Positions 52,059 through 61,121 are shown, counted from the first letter of the stretch. The stretch: 64,000 nucleotides of DNA from Sulfurovum sp. TSL6 (GCF_019972115.1 NZ_BPFJ01000003.1:62001-126000); one strand, 5' to 3'. Numbers and translations: made by a program. The notes: generated by a model not told the origin, from the sequence alone.

Positions 52059-52091
52059 AAACCTTATAAAATATGTTAGATTATAAGGTTT
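52059..52091. repeat. Perfect inverted repeat after the DUF4389 gene
   Basis: AAACCTTATAA/TTATAAGGTTT are 11-base perfect complements with an 11-base loop. The 221-base gap holds this stem and the TATAAT at 52187. It could be a terminator stem without a U-tract or an operator. Confidence 0.4.
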
Positions 52092-52186
52092 CCGACCTCC
52101 GTCTTTCGTGAAGGGAATGATATATAGTATGAAGTGTGAATTGAAAGTTATCGTATCTAAATAAGATTTCGAAGCCAACGGTGTGC

Positions 52187-52192
52187 TATAAT
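52187..52192 (+). promoter_or_regulatory. -10 element of the small membrane protein gene
   Basis: TATAAT in GTGCTATAATTCCGC, 31 bases before ATG 52223. Confidence 0.5.
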
Positions 52193-52222
52193 TCCGCAAA
52201 GATACCATAGAGGAACAGACAT

Positions 52223-52543
52223 ATGCAGCACTATAATGATGAAAAAAACAAAGCAGGCGCCAAAGTTCTGTTCATGATCGTGCAAATGGTAGTGCTCACT
52301 ATGGTGTACATCATCATCTATACTTCTTTTGTAGCAGTGGGGTTTGCTATAGACGAGTATGGTTTGAGTGTTCTGATGTATTTCCCAGTGTTTGTGGCAC
52401 TGGTCATTTTCCCTATTCTCCTTTACAAATATCGACAAATGTTCAATGCAGGTAAAATGATGGGTGCCTTCATATGGACGATGGCTACAGCATCGCTGAT
52501 TATTGTTTTACTTTATGTCTATGTTGCACAAATTACAGGGTAA
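52223..52543 (+). CDS. Uncharacterised 106-residue membrane protein
   Basis: I do not recognise a family. The sequence has a charged, lysine-rich N-terminus (HYNDEKNKAG) and three predicted membrane helices (about residues 16-40, 46-70, 80-103). GAGGAACAGACAT precedes ATG 52223. It ends 9 bases before the MATE gene, so the two may be co-transcribed. Confidence 0.75.
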   Translation: MQHYNDEKNKAGAKVLFMIVQMVVLTMVYIIIYTSFVAVGFAIDEYGLSVLMYFPVFVALVIFPILLYKYRQMFNAGKMMGAFIWTMATASLIIVLLYVYVAQITG

Positions 52544-52552
52544 CTACTCTCC

Positions 52553-53878
52553 TTGATACGATTTTTCCCTAAAAAACACCAAAAAATACTCAAGCTCTCT
52601 CTCCCCGCAGCAGTGAATTCACTGCTCGATATGCTTCAAATTATTACCGACCTTATAATGGTGGGACGACTTTCTGCTTTTGCTGTGGCAGCCGTAGGGC
52701 TTGGACTGCAGTCGCTTATGTTCTTGTTTGCGATGCTTTCTTTGCTTCACATCGGTACTTCGGCGCTACTTTCGCGTTTTGTGGGAGCAGGGCAGATGAA
52801 CCGCGCTTCAGTAGGACTCTCAACCCTGCTTCATTTTGTGCTATACCTCTCTTTGCCACTCATGGCCTTTTGGTACTTTTTCGCCTCAAATATCTATGTA
52901 TGGTTTGGTACAGCAGTTGAAGTTGTCAGATTGGGTGAAGCGTATGTACAAACGTTGACATGGATGCTTCCTTTTGTATTGGGAAAACTGGTCTTTGTGA
53001 CGGCACTGAACTCTGCAGGAGATACCCATACCCCTATGAAGATCAAGATAGCCTCTATTGTGCTCAATGTATTTTTAAACTATCTGTTGATCTTCGGTAA
53101 TCATGGATTTCCGGAACTGGGTGTGATGGGTGCAGCGGTAGGTACCGTGATCGTCAATATCCTGGAACTGATCGTCTATATGGTTCTCTATCTTAAACAT
53201 AAAACACCATATATACCTGCTTGGCATTACTCTACATCACTCTTAAAACGTGCACTGAAAGTGGGTATTCCTGCTTCGTTTGAACGTTCCTTGACATTTG
53301 GAAGTTTTATGCTGTTTACGGTGATCATCGCACAGTATGGCACAGAAGTATTGGCAGGGTATCAGATAGGGTTGCGGGTAGAAGGATTGGCTTTCATGCC
53401 GGGTATTGGATTTACCATTGCTGCGATGGCACTCATGGGACAGGGCTTAGGTGCAAAAAAGCCTGAACAGTCCAGAGAAGATGTCATTCTCGTACTCAAA
53501 TACACCGTTAGTTTCATGTTCTTTCTCTCCTTTTTTATGATATTTATGCCAGAGAAGCTCGTGTGGTTCTTTACCGATGATGCACAAACCATTGAAGAAG
53601 CGAGTCTTTATTTGCGTATTGTAGGATTGTCACAAATCCCTTTGGCTTATAATTTTGTCCTTTCTGGTGCCCTGCGGGGAGCAGGGGATACCAAACGAAC
53701 GTTGAAGATCAATCTTATTTCTGTATGGCTTGTCCGTATCATTCCTGCTTTTGTGTTGAGCTGGTATTTTGAGTCTATCTTGTTGGTCTATATAGCAATG
53801 ATATCAGATACGTTTGTAAAAGCCACATGGCTCTGGAGGACTTTCGATAAAGGTGAATGGCAAAAGATAAAAGTCTAA
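52553..53878 (+). CDS. MATE family multidrug/sodium antiporter
   Basis: A 441-residue protein with about twelve membrane segments in two repeats. The typical MATE openings are LKLSLPAAVNSLLDMLQIITDLIMVGRLS, with a GALRGAGDTK segment near residue 370. Such proteins export cationic compounds or drugs using Na+ or H+ gradients. The start is TTG at 52553, 9 bases after the small membrane gene. Confidence 0.9.
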   Translation: MIRFFPKKHQKILKLSLPAAVNSLLDMLQIITDLIMVGRLSAFAVAAVGLGLQSLMFLFAMLSLLHIGTSALLSRFVGAGQMNRASVGLSTLLHFVLYLSLPLMAFWYFFASNIYVWFGTAVEVVRLGEAYVQTLTWMLPFVLGKLVFVTALNSAGDTHTPMKIKIASIVLNVFLNYLLIFGNHGFPELGVMGAAVGTVIVNILELIVYMVLYLKHKTPYIPAWHYSTSLLKRALKVGIPASFERSLTFGSFMLFTVIIAQYGTEVLAGYQIGLRVEGLAFMPGIGFTIAAMALMGQGLGAKKPEQSREDVILVLKYTVSFMFFLSFFMIFMPEKLVWFFTDDAQTIEEASLYLRIVGLSQIPLAYNFVLSGALRGAGDTKRTLKINLISVWLVRIIPAFVLSWYFESILLVYIAMISDTFVKATWLWRTFDKGEWQKIKV

Positions 53879-53916
53879 ACGATCTATTGTCCATTAGTAC
53901 CTTTCTAAGTCTTACT

Positions 53917-54609
53917 TTACATCGTCCTTACATCTAAAAAACTTCCACTCTCATACTCCAGAAGTTGAGGGAAAATATTGATAAGATTTTTGGCTGCTTC
54001 CCCAGCTGTTTGGATAGGGTTCTCTTTCAATCTTTTGGCCGAGGGGAATAGGGTATCATCCACTTCTTCTATGATATGCTCAACCATAGGAGTACGGATA
54101 ACCCCCGGTGCCAGTGCGGTAAAATGGATCTCGGGTAACTCTTTGGCATAGACACTGAGTAACATGTTTAGCGCGGCTTTAGAGAGTGAGTATGCACCCC
54201 AGCCTTTAGATCCATTCACTGCAGCACCTGAGCTTATCCCTATAACTTGTTTTACCTGTGCATGTTCATGGAGGGTGTCTATGAGTTCTTTGTTTGCCCA
54301 GACATTGACTTCCATTACTGCTTTGGCATCCATTAGATCTGTTTGAGAGAGTGTTTTTATGTCACCTAAGAGACCGGCATTAAGGATCACTATGTCAAAT
54401 GAGCGGTGTTGAAAAAACTCTTTCAGTGTCGATTGGATCATAAAGGTTTCACTCAGGTCATAAGGGAAAAAGAAAAAATGAGGATAATGGTCAAGTTTTT
54501 TTGGAATGGTTTTACCTATGGCATAGACCGTGTCACCATTCTCCAAATATTTTGTAGCTAAAGCTTCACCCAACCCAGAACTCACACCCGTAATCAGTAT
54601 GTTTTTCAT
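53917..54609 (-). CDS. Short-chain dehydrogenase/reductase
   Basis: A 230-residue SDR with the cofactor motif TGVSSGLG (residue 8) and a YSLSK catalytic segment near 155. ATG 54609 is preferred to one three codons earlier because AAAGGATGAGAGTG gives a proper spacing. The substrate is not predictable. It is convergent with the MATE gene; the 38-base gap has no clear terminator. Confidence 0.85.
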   Translation of the reverse strand: MKNILITGVSSGLGEALATKYLENGDTVYAIGKTIPKKLDHYPHFFFFPYDLSETFMIQSTLKEFFQHRSFDIVILNAGLLGDIKTLSQTDLMDAKAVMEVNVWANKELIDTLHEHAQVKQVIGISSGAAVNGSKGWGAYSLSKAALNMLLSVYAKELPEIHFTALAPGVIRTPMVEHIIEEVDDTLFPSAKRLKENPIQTAGEAAKNLINIFPQLLEYESGSFLDVRTM

Positions 54610-54737
54610 CACTCTCATCCTTTTGTAATATATTTGCCATTTTGATATGATATAATTATATCAGAAAGTAAAAGTCCTATAAAACATGATGGAATCATGA
54701 TATTTTAACGGGATCTATCTAATCAAAAAGGAAAGCA

Positions 54738-54980
54738 ATGAGCAATAAAGAAGTAAAAACTTTAGATCAAAGAATTGAGCGTATCTATAAAATGGCAAAA
54801 GAACATTTTGGTGAAGTACGTTTTGTAGGGATCAAAAAACATACAAAGATAGGTTGGGTTGCCAAGATACAGTTTGACGAGTTTGAATCTCTTGTTGCTG
54901 AAGGTGAAAATGCTACAGTTGCATTGAAAAATCTACGTAAACGTCTTTCAAGAATTATAGACCGTTACAATATGGTATAA
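54738..54980 (+). CDS. Uncharacterised small protein upstream of aroK
   Basis: An 80-residue protein, helix-rich at the N-terminus (LDQRIERIYKMAKEHFGE) with a basic tail (KNLRKRLSRIIDRYN). No membrane segment or known motif is visible. AAAGGAAAGCA precedes the ATG and it ends 3 bases before the TTG start of aroK, so it is probably co-transcribed with shikimate kinase. The strand-rich middle (VRFVGIKK...WVAKIQFDEF) followed by a basic helix is compatible with nucleic-acid binding, but this is only a guess. Confidence 0.75.
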   Translation: MSNKEVKTLDQRIERIYKMAKEHFGEVRFVGIKKHTKIGWVAKIQFDEFESLVAEGENATVALKNLRKRLSRIIDRYNMV

Positions 54981-54983
54981 ACT

Positions 54984-55496
54984 TTGAAAAAGAATATTAT
55001 TCTCATAGGTTTCATGGGTGTAGGGAAAGGTACGACTGCCCGTGCATTTGCAAAAAAATATGGTACCTATATCATAGATACAGATGATCTTATAGAATCT
55101 AAAGAGAACAAAGAGGTCAAAAAAATATTTGCTAAAAAAGGTGAAGCGTATTTTAGAGCACAAGAACAGGTCACTGCCAACTGGATAGAGAAATGTGTGA
55201 CAGGTACGCTCATCTCTTGCGGCGGTGGTTTTTATAAAGTGGATAATCTTAAAAAACTGGGTACGGTCGTGTTGCTCGATGCTTCATTTGAATGGATTCA
55301 TCAGCGTCTGAAAACAGCGAAAAATGCTGAATCAAAACTTGCAAAACGTCCACTTTTTTCAGATGAAAAAAAGGCAAAGAAACTCTATAATGAACGTGAA
55401 AAGGCGTATAGAAAAGTGGCAGATGTGATCATAGATGTGGAAAATCTTACTTTAGAGGAACAGATCACGCAAATTGCTAAAAAATGTAAGGTTTAA
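54984..55496 (+). CDS. aroK: Shikimate kinase
   Basis: A 170-residue kinase with the shikimate-binding D-x-D block IDTDDLIE (near residue 33), FRAQE, the GGG loop (SCGGGF near 76) and KRPLF in the lid. The start is TTG 54984. The Walker A segment reads GVGKGTT, where most shikimate kinases have GKS/GKT-T. The remaining P-loop Lys is intact, so activity is likely. It phosphorylates shikimate in aromatic amino acid synthesis. Its stop overlaps the opposite gene by TTAA. Confidence 0.92.
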   Translation: MKKNIILIGFMGVGKGTTARAFAKKYGTYIIDTDDLIESKENKEVKKIFAKKGEAYFRAQEQVTANWIEKCVTGTLISCGGGFYKVDNLKKLGTVVLLDASFEWIHQRLKTAKNAESKLAKRPLFSDEKKAKKLYNEREKAYRKVADVIIDVENLTLEEQITQIAKKCKV

Positions 55497-55717
55497 TGAC
55501 CGTTTTGTTTTAAACTCCAGTGATCCAACCCTTTATACACAGCGGTCAGTAAGCCGAATATAAGCATGGTGCTACCCATGCAGTAGGGTGCTTGTTCTAT
55601 AAATGGGGTGGGAGATTGTGAGATGGTAAAGATAACATATCCCCACACTAAAAAAGCGATAAACCCCAGCAGGCGCTTGGTCCAAATGATAAGTAAGAGT
55701 GATGTTTCTTTTTTCAT
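55493..55717 (-). CDS. Uncharacterised 74-residue membrane protein
   Basis: This protein has two hydrophobic segments (about residues 15-32 and 43-63) and charged ends. No family is recognised. It converges on aroK with a 4-base stop overlap (TTAA) and lies 57 bases from the divergent ispA start. I rate it a real gene mainly because of the tight fit and the membrane pattern. Confidence 0.65.
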   Translation of the reverse strand: MKKETSLLLIIWTKRLLGFIAFLVWGYVIFTISQSPTPFIEQAPYCMGSTMLIFGLLTAVYKGLDHWSLKQNGH

Positions 55718-55740
55718 ATGCTTATTTTATCCAAATTTGA

Positions 55741-55746
55741 TATAAT
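55741..55746 (+). promoter_or_regulatory. -10 element for ispA
   Basis: TATAAT in TTTGATATAATTTCAAC, 29 bases before the ispA TTG. Confidence 0.5.
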
Positions 55747-55774
55747 TTCAACAAATAAACTTTGAGAGTATAAA

Positions 55775-56623
55775 TTGCAACGATTTGAAACGTATCTAAA
55801 TGAAAACCTGCCACAAGTACCAAGTTTCCACCCTATCTATGAAGAGGCACTTGGCGTCATGCTGACTGCCGGGGGAAAACGTTTTCGTCCTATGCTGCTT
55901 TTAAATATCGTTGATGCCTATGAACCAATGCTCTATGATTCTGCATTACCTGTAGCACTTGCACTTGAAATGTTCCATACCTACTCTCTTATACATGATG
56001 ATCTTCCTGCGATGGATGATGCTGATCTGCGTCGCGGACATGAGACCTTACATAAACGTTTTGATGAGGTAACTGCCATACTTGCAGGAGATGCACTTAA
56101 CACGGATGCTTTTTATCTCATCGCCAAAGCACCACTGCGTGCAGATGTGAAAATCAAACTTGTAGAATTATTGGCACGTGATGGCGGCGGTCGCGGTATG
56201 GTACTTGGACAGGCCATAGACTGTTATTTTGAGAATACCCCCCTGGATATTGAACAGGTCAAAACACTGCATAAGAACAAAACGGCCAAACTCATCGCCA
56301 CTTCCATGCAGATGGGAGCGATTATCGTAGGACTTGAGAAGAAAGAACAAGATGCACTCTATGATTTTGGTATCGAACTGGGATTGTTATTTCAAATACA
56401 AGATGACATTATCGATGAGACACAGAGTGAGGAAGAAGCAGGTAAGACCACAGGAAATGACAGTGATAAAAATAGCTTTGTCAATCTTTTAGGACTGGAG
56501 AAGAGTGTTGAAGAAGCAGATACTCTGGCAAAAGATTTACAAAGACGATTTGAAGACTTTGATGAGAAGCTGCAAATGGCTTTACAACCCTTGATGAACA
56601 CATACCTATACAGACATAACTAA
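55775..56623 (+). CDS. ispA: Polyprenyl diphosphate synthase (IspA-like farnesyl/geranylgeranyl type)
   Basis: A 282-residue trans-prenyltransferase with the first aspartate-rich motif HDDLPAMDD near residue 80 and the second QDDIIDE near 210. It elongates allylic diphosphates for quinone and lipid synthesis. The start is TTG 55775. Length fits FPP synthases, but the product chain length cannot be read reliably from the motifs. tkt follows 10 bases later. Confidence 0.9.
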   Translation: MQRFETYLNENLPQVPSFHPIYEEALGVMLTAGGKRFRPMLLLNIVDAYEPMLYDSALPVALALEMFHTYSLIHDDLPAMDDADLRRGHETLHKRFDEVTAILAGDALNTDAFYLIAKAPLRADVKIKLVELLARDGGGRGMVLGQAIDCYFENTPLDIEQVKTLHKNKTAKLIATSMQMGAIIVGLEKKEQDALYDFGIELGLLFQIQDDIIDETQSEEEAGKTTGNDSDKNSFVNLLGLEKSVEEADTLAKDLQRRFEDFDEKLQMALQPLMNTYLYRHN

Positions 56624-56633
56624 AGGAATAACT

Positions 56634-58622
56634 ATGGCAATGACAGAGCAGAACATTATGCGTAAAAAGATGGCAAATACGATCAGATTTTTAGCGGCTG
56701 ATATGGTACAAAAAGCAAATTCAGGACACCCGGGTGCACCTATGGGTCTTGCAGATATCGCAGTAGTGTTGAGTGAAAAACTGAGCCATAACCCTAAAAA
56801 TCCAAAATGGCTCAACCGTGACCGTTTGGTTTTCTCAGGAGGGCATGCTTCTGCACTAATCTACTCTCTTTTACATCTTTGGGGTTACAATGTAACTCTT
56901 GACGATCTGAAAAATTTCCGTCAACTAGATTCTAAGACACCGGGACACCCGGAGTATGGACATACGGATGGTATAGAGATCACGACAGGTCCTTTGGGAC
57001 AGGGTATCGCTAATGCTGTAGGTTTTGCTATGGCAGAAGCGTATACCGCCAATCAAGTAAACTCAGAGACCTGTGAACTAATAGACCATAAAGTCTATTG
57101 TCTCTGTGGTGACGGTGACCTGCAAGAAGGTATCTCTTATGAAGCCTGTGCCCTTGCTGGACACTTGGGGCTTAAAGATATGGTGCTTATCTATGACAAC
57201 AATGCAATTACGATCGAAGGTGATACAAGTATTGCATGGAGTGAAGATGTAGCCAAGCGTTTTGAAGCGCAGAACTGGAACGTGATGAAGATCAACGGGC
57301 ACTGTTATGATGACATCGAAAAAGCGTTGGAAGAAGTAAAAACAGCCACTAAACCTACCATTATCATTGCCAATACGATTATCGGTAAGGGTGCAGGCGA
57401 TATGGAAGGGTCTCATCATACACATGGTGCACCTCTTGGCGCTGACATCATTGCTGAGTCAAAAGCCAAAGAAGGTTTTGATCCTGAAGCCTTTTTCCAA
57501 ATCCCAGAAGATGTACTACTCAGATTCAGATGTGCATTAGAACAGGGTGAACTTGCGGAAAAAGAGTGGATTCACAGACAAAAAGAAGCACCGCTTATAG
57601 AGCAGAACAAAGCGTTGGATAGACTGCTTAACCCTGATTTCTCCGCGATCGAGTTCCCGGACTTTTCTGGAGATGCTACGATGGCAACAAGAGACTCAAA
57701 CGGTAAGATACTCAATGCCATAGCCACAGCTGTCCCCTCTTTCATTGGGGGGTCAGCAGACTTGGCGCCGTCGAACAAAACAGAGTTAAAAGATCTGGGA
57801 GATTTCCCTAAAGGAAGAAACCTGCACTTTGGTATCCGTGAGCACTCTATGGCTGCTATCACAAATGCTATAGCGCTGTATGGTACAACGATCCCGTTTA
57901 ATGCAACATTCTTTGTATTCTCGGATTATCTCAAGCCCGCAGCACGTATCGCAGCATTGACAAAGATTCAAAACTTCTTTGTGTGGACGCATGACAGTAT
58001 CGGTGTAGGGGAAGATGGTCCTACACATGAGCCTATCGAGCATATGTCTCAGTTTAGAGCTTTGCCTAACTTCTATGTATGGAGACCGGCAGATGCAACG
58101 GAGAACGTAGAAGCATGGAAAACAGCACTGACTATGCAGGCACCACACGGTTTTGTTTTGAGCCGTCAAAAACTTCAAACACTGAAGCCAAAAAGAGATT
58201 TCGGTGATGTAAGCAAAGGTGCTTATATCGTCAAAAAAAGAAAAGATGCGAACATGACATTGATGGCTTCAGGATCTGAATTGATGACTTGTCTCAAGGC
58301 AGCATGTCACCTGGCGGTACTTGGTATCAAAGCAAACGTGGTTTCCGTACCATGTCTTGATCTTTTCAATGAGCAGGATACAGAATACAAAGCAGCAGTG
58401 GTGGATCCAAATACAAAAGTACTCGCAGTAGAAGCAGCGACAGGTACAGAGTACTACCGTTATGCAGATGATGTTCTGGGAATGGAAAGTTTCGGAGCCT
58501 CAGCACCGGCAGAGCAACTCTTTGAGAAGTTCGGATTTACACAGGAAGGTATCATGAAGCGTGCATGTAAACTCATGGATGTAGAGTACAGAGAAGTAGA
58601 GCTTGGAGAGTGTAAACTCTAA
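56634..58622 (+). CDS. tkt: Transketolase
   Basis: This 662-residue ThDP enzyme begins with HPGAPMGLADI near residue 30 and carries the ThDP motif GDGDLQEG near 156. GIREHSMAAI and DSIGVGEDGPTHEPIEH in the Pyr domain follow. It moves two-carbon units in the pentose phosphate pathway and, in autotrophs, in carbon assimilation. ATG 56634 follows AAAGGAATAACT. It is last in the ispA-tkt group. Confidence 0.97.
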   Translation: MAMTEQNIMRKKMANTIRFLAADMVQKANSGHPGAPMGLADIAVVLSEKLSHNPKNPKWLNRDRLVFSGGHASALIYSLLHLWGYNVTLDDLKNFRQLDSKTPGHPEYGHTDGIEITTGPLGQGIANAVGFAMAEAYTANQVNSETCELIDHKVYCLCGDGDLQEGISYEACALAGHLGLKDMVLIYDNNAITIEGDTSIAWSEDVAKRFEAQNWNVMKINGHCYDDIEKALEEVKTATKPTIIIANTIIGKGAGDMEGSHHTHGAPLGADIIAESKAKEGFDPEAFFQIPEDVLLRFRCALEQGELAEKEWIHRQKEAPLIEQNKALDRLLNPDFSAIEFPDFSGDATMATRDSNGKILNAIATAVPSFIGGSADLAPSNKTELKDLGDFPKGRNLHFGIREHSMAAITNAIALYGTTIPFNATFFVFSDYLKPAARIAALTKIQNFFVWTHDSIGVGEDGPTHEPIEHMSQFRALPNFYVWRPADATENVEAWKTALTMQAPHGFVLSRQKLQTLKPKRDFGDVSKGAYIVKKRKDANMTLMASGSELMTCLKAACHLAVLGIKANVVSVPCLDLFNEQDTEYKAAVVDPNTKVLAVEAATGTEYYRYADDVLGMESFGASAPAEQLFEKFGFTQEGIMKRACKLMDVEYREVELGECKL

Positions 58623-58652
58623 TCTTATTTTTAATTTGTTATGATCGTTATT

Positions 58653-58670
58653 CAAATCCCTTGAGATTTG
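58653..58670. terminator. Small hairpin between tkt and the histidine kinase
   Basis: CAAATC-CCTTGA-GATTTG is a 6-bp stem in the 76-base convergent gap. Weak, without a U-tract close by. Confidence 0.3.
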
Positions 58671-58698
58671 TATGACGAGACTTAAAATAAACTCTTTT

Positions 58699-60357
58699 TT
58701 AGCGCTTAAAAATATAGGTAAATGTGTTAATATTGTCTTTCGAGTGAACGCTATATTTGATATGGTTTTTCTCACAAATATTTTTTACCATATTTAATCC
58801 CAATCCTAAACTCCGTTTTGCACCATAACTTTCTGTATAATCTTTATCAAATATTTTAGATACATTCTGTATATTTGGTCCTTTAGAGATAAATTTCAAA
58901 ATTATTTCTGAATTTGTTTTTTCCAAAACAATCTCTATTTCACTTTTATCGTAACTATGTTTAATGGCATTAGATAGATTATTGTCGATGAGCCTTTCCA
59001 ATTCTGTATCATTGATAGTTATTTTTATATCGTTTGGAATATCGGTAGATATAGTTTTATTATTGGCATTGGCAATGACGTCAAAAAAGTGAACTCTTTC
59101 ATTAAGAAAGTTTGTAAAGTCAATCTCTATGGGCATGTATTCTATCCTATCATTTGAAATAATATAGGATAGGTCCTCATATGAATTAGAAAGCATGTTT
59201 ATAGCTGAATGTATTTGTGTTATACAAGAAGAATTTTGTAATTCAGTTTGCATTTCTATGAGTGAAGTGTTTGTCATAATGACGGTGAGTGGCGTTCTTA
59301 TCTGGTGTACCATATCAGCAATGAACAGTTTGTTTTCCTCCAGTAGTGTCTGATTCTTTTCTACTTGTTCTTGAAGTGTTATATGTAGCACTTCAAGTTC
59401 TTTTTTATCTTTGTATTCTTCAGTTTTATTTTCTATGATTCCCACGCCACCAAGAATAGTATTGTCTGTATCTTTAAACGAAAAAGCTGTTATCTTTATC
59501 CAAAAAAAAGTGCCGTTTGGAGCAAGATAAGATCCTGTATATGATTGATGGCCTTTGGTGAGAGAAAGATTAAATATGTTTAAAATATTTTTATTGTGGA
59601 GAGAGCCAAGGTTCATCCCTATCATAGTATTGTCTTGCCCAAATATCTCATATACATGTTTATTGGCATATGAGATATTCAAGTGGGTATCATATGAAAA
59701 CATGGCAAGAGGTGATTCTGCAAATATGTTATTTAGCAGATCTTGTTGTTCTTTTAACGCTTTGAGGTTTTTTTGTTCCGTATAGTTATTATGGATCATA
59801 CCTACCTGTGATATGAAAAATAATATCATGAGTAGTGAAAGGATGTTACCTGGTGATGAGTGGATCATCAATAAAGATCCAATTAAAGGAAGCATAATGA
59901 TGCTGACATATACTATAGCAATACGAAAATCAGCTGATAAAGAAGTTGTTCCCCCGGCAGTGATACCCACTAAAGATGCCAGTACAAAAAGTTGATAATA
60001 TTCATTCAGGTAAGGGATAAATACAAAGCTGAGTGAAGATACCAGCAATGCTAATAACAAAACAGATAACATAAATTTGTTATGCCATGTTGCAAGCGAA
60101 TACCTTTGAAAGTTTGTTTTGAAAAGATATAGATCATAGAGTCTTAATAGTATAACTGTAATCATTAGACTAGCCCAGATGACAATAGTATAGGAAAGTT
60201 CAGAATATAAAAATATTGCTATAAGTATAGTAAATATTAGGGCGGTTGGAAGACTTTTTTGTGTAAGAGTATAGAGTGTAGTTACCATAGAGGTATTTAT
60301 AGGTTGTAATTGTTTTAATTTGGATTGTATTTGTTGAAGTTTATCTTTGAGATTCAA
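58699..60357 (-). CDS. Membrane PAS-domain sensor histidine kinase
   Basis: A 552-residue kinase starting at TTG 60357, which overlaps the response regulator by 17 bases (AGAGGGG lies upstream). About six membrane helices fill residues 30-195. A PAS domain follows (SPLAMFSYDTHLNISYAN near 215), with its PAC block (YLAPNGTFFWIKI), then a coiled coil. The HisKA His is in MVHQIRTPL (near 352), with the ATPase N box NNLSNAIKH and the GLGLNMV G2 box. The usual first glycine box DxGxG is changed to SKGPN. The signal is unknown; the membrane region is not one I recognise. Confidence 0.85.
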   Translation of the reverse strand: MNLKDKLQQIQSKLKQLQPINTSMVTTLYTLTQKSLPTALIFTILIAIFLYSELSYTIVIWASLMITVILLRLYDLYLFKTNFQRYSLATWHNKFMLSVLLLALLVSSLSFVFIPYLNEYYQLFVLASLVGITAGGTTSLSADFRIAIVYVSIIMLPLIGSLLMIHSSPGNILSLLMILFFISQVGMIHNNYTEQKNLKALKEQQDLLNNIFAESPLAMFSYDTHLNISYANKHVYEIFGQDNTMIGMNLGSLHNKNILNIFNLSLTKGHQSYTGSYLAPNGTFFWIKITAFSFKDTDNTILGGVGIIENKTEEYKDKKELEVLHITLQEQVEKNQTLLEENKLFIADMVHQIRTPLTVIMTNTSLIEMQTELQNSSCITQIHSAINMLSNSYEDLSYIISNDRIEYMPIEIDFTNFLNERVHFFDVIANANNKTISTDIPNDIKITINDTELERLIDNNLSNAIKHSYDKSEIEIVLEKTNSEIILKFISKGPNIQNVSKIFDKDYTESYGAKRSLGLGLNMVKNICEKNHIKYSVHSKDNINTFTYIFKR

Positions 60358-60994
60358 TAATATACCCCTCTCTGATTTTTGTTTGTATTATATTAAAGGG
60401 TAGTTTTTTTCTCAGTTCAACAAGCAACTGTCGTAAAGGATATGTCTCTTTAATCTCACCTTCCCAAACATAATCATGAATCAGCGCATTAGGAACAACA
60501 GTGTTTATATGTTTCATCAATAGGGCACAAAATCTTTTTTCTTTATATCTAAATTTTATAGGCCTGTTTTGATAATAGAATTCTTCTCTGCTGAGATCAT
60601 AAGTAAGTTCATCGTTTAAAGTGATGATTTCAGGCTTATTGATAGCCAACAAATTATTGATCCGTATATCGAGCTCTTTTAAATGAAATGGTTTCTTGAT
60701 GTATTCACTGCAACCATTTTCAAAGGCCGTAGAAAAATTTTGTATCTCCAAAGATGCAGTAATAATGATGATTGGTGTATTCAGATCTGTTTTTCGAATG
60801 TGTTTAAGTAGGTCTAAACCATTAATACGAGGGATGTTGATATCAATAATATAAAGATCGAAATTACCATTATCTATTTGATCAATGGCATCTAAGCCAT
60901 CTTTCATACATATAGTATCAAACTTTTTGATTTCACAAAATCTGCTAATGGCAATGCTCAGTTGAACATCATCTTCTATAATCAATACATTCAT
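60341..60994 (-). CDS. OmpR-family response regulator
   Basis: This 217-residue protein has a receiver domain with the acidic pair EDD at 7-9, phospho-acceptor Asp51 in DLYIIDINIPR, Thr79 in ITAS and Lys101 in IKKPF. A winged-helix DNA-binding domain follows (FRYKEKRFCALL, YPLRQLLVELRKKL). The partner kinase is directly downstream with a 17-base overlap. A tandem 11-base repeat (61013-61034) lies just upstream of its -10 element, suggesting that it controls its own promoter. Confidence 0.88.
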   Translation of the reverse strand: MNVLIIEDDVQLSIAISRFCEIKKFDTICMKDGLDAIDQIDNGNFDLYIIDINIPRINGLDLLKHIRKTDLNTPIIIITASLEIQNFSTAFENGCSEYIKKPFHLKELDIRINNLLAINKPEIITLNDELTYDLSREEFYYQNRPIKFRYKEKRFCALLMKHINTVVPNALIHDYVWEGEIKETYPLRQLLVELRKKLPFNIIQTKIREGYIIESQR

Positions 60995-61001
60995 GACTAA
61001 A

Positions 61002-61034
61002 ACTATACTCTCTTTCTGTCATATTTCTGTCATA
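61002..61034 (-). promoter_or_regulatory. Response-regulator promoter with tandem 11-bp repeats
   Basis: TTTCTGTCATA occurs twice in a row (61013-61023, 61024-61034), followed by TTT. Read leftward it lies 5 bases upstream of a -10-like TATAGT (61007-61002), itself 8 bases before the regulator ATG. OmpR-type dimers bind direct repeats spaced about 10-11 bases apart. Confidence 0.6.
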
Positions 61035-61121
61035 TTTGGTTGAAAAATCTTAGATGACGAGAATAATGACATCAATAAGGTATAGTTTGAAACGAAATAG
61101 TTGTAAAGGAGGATTGAAAAC

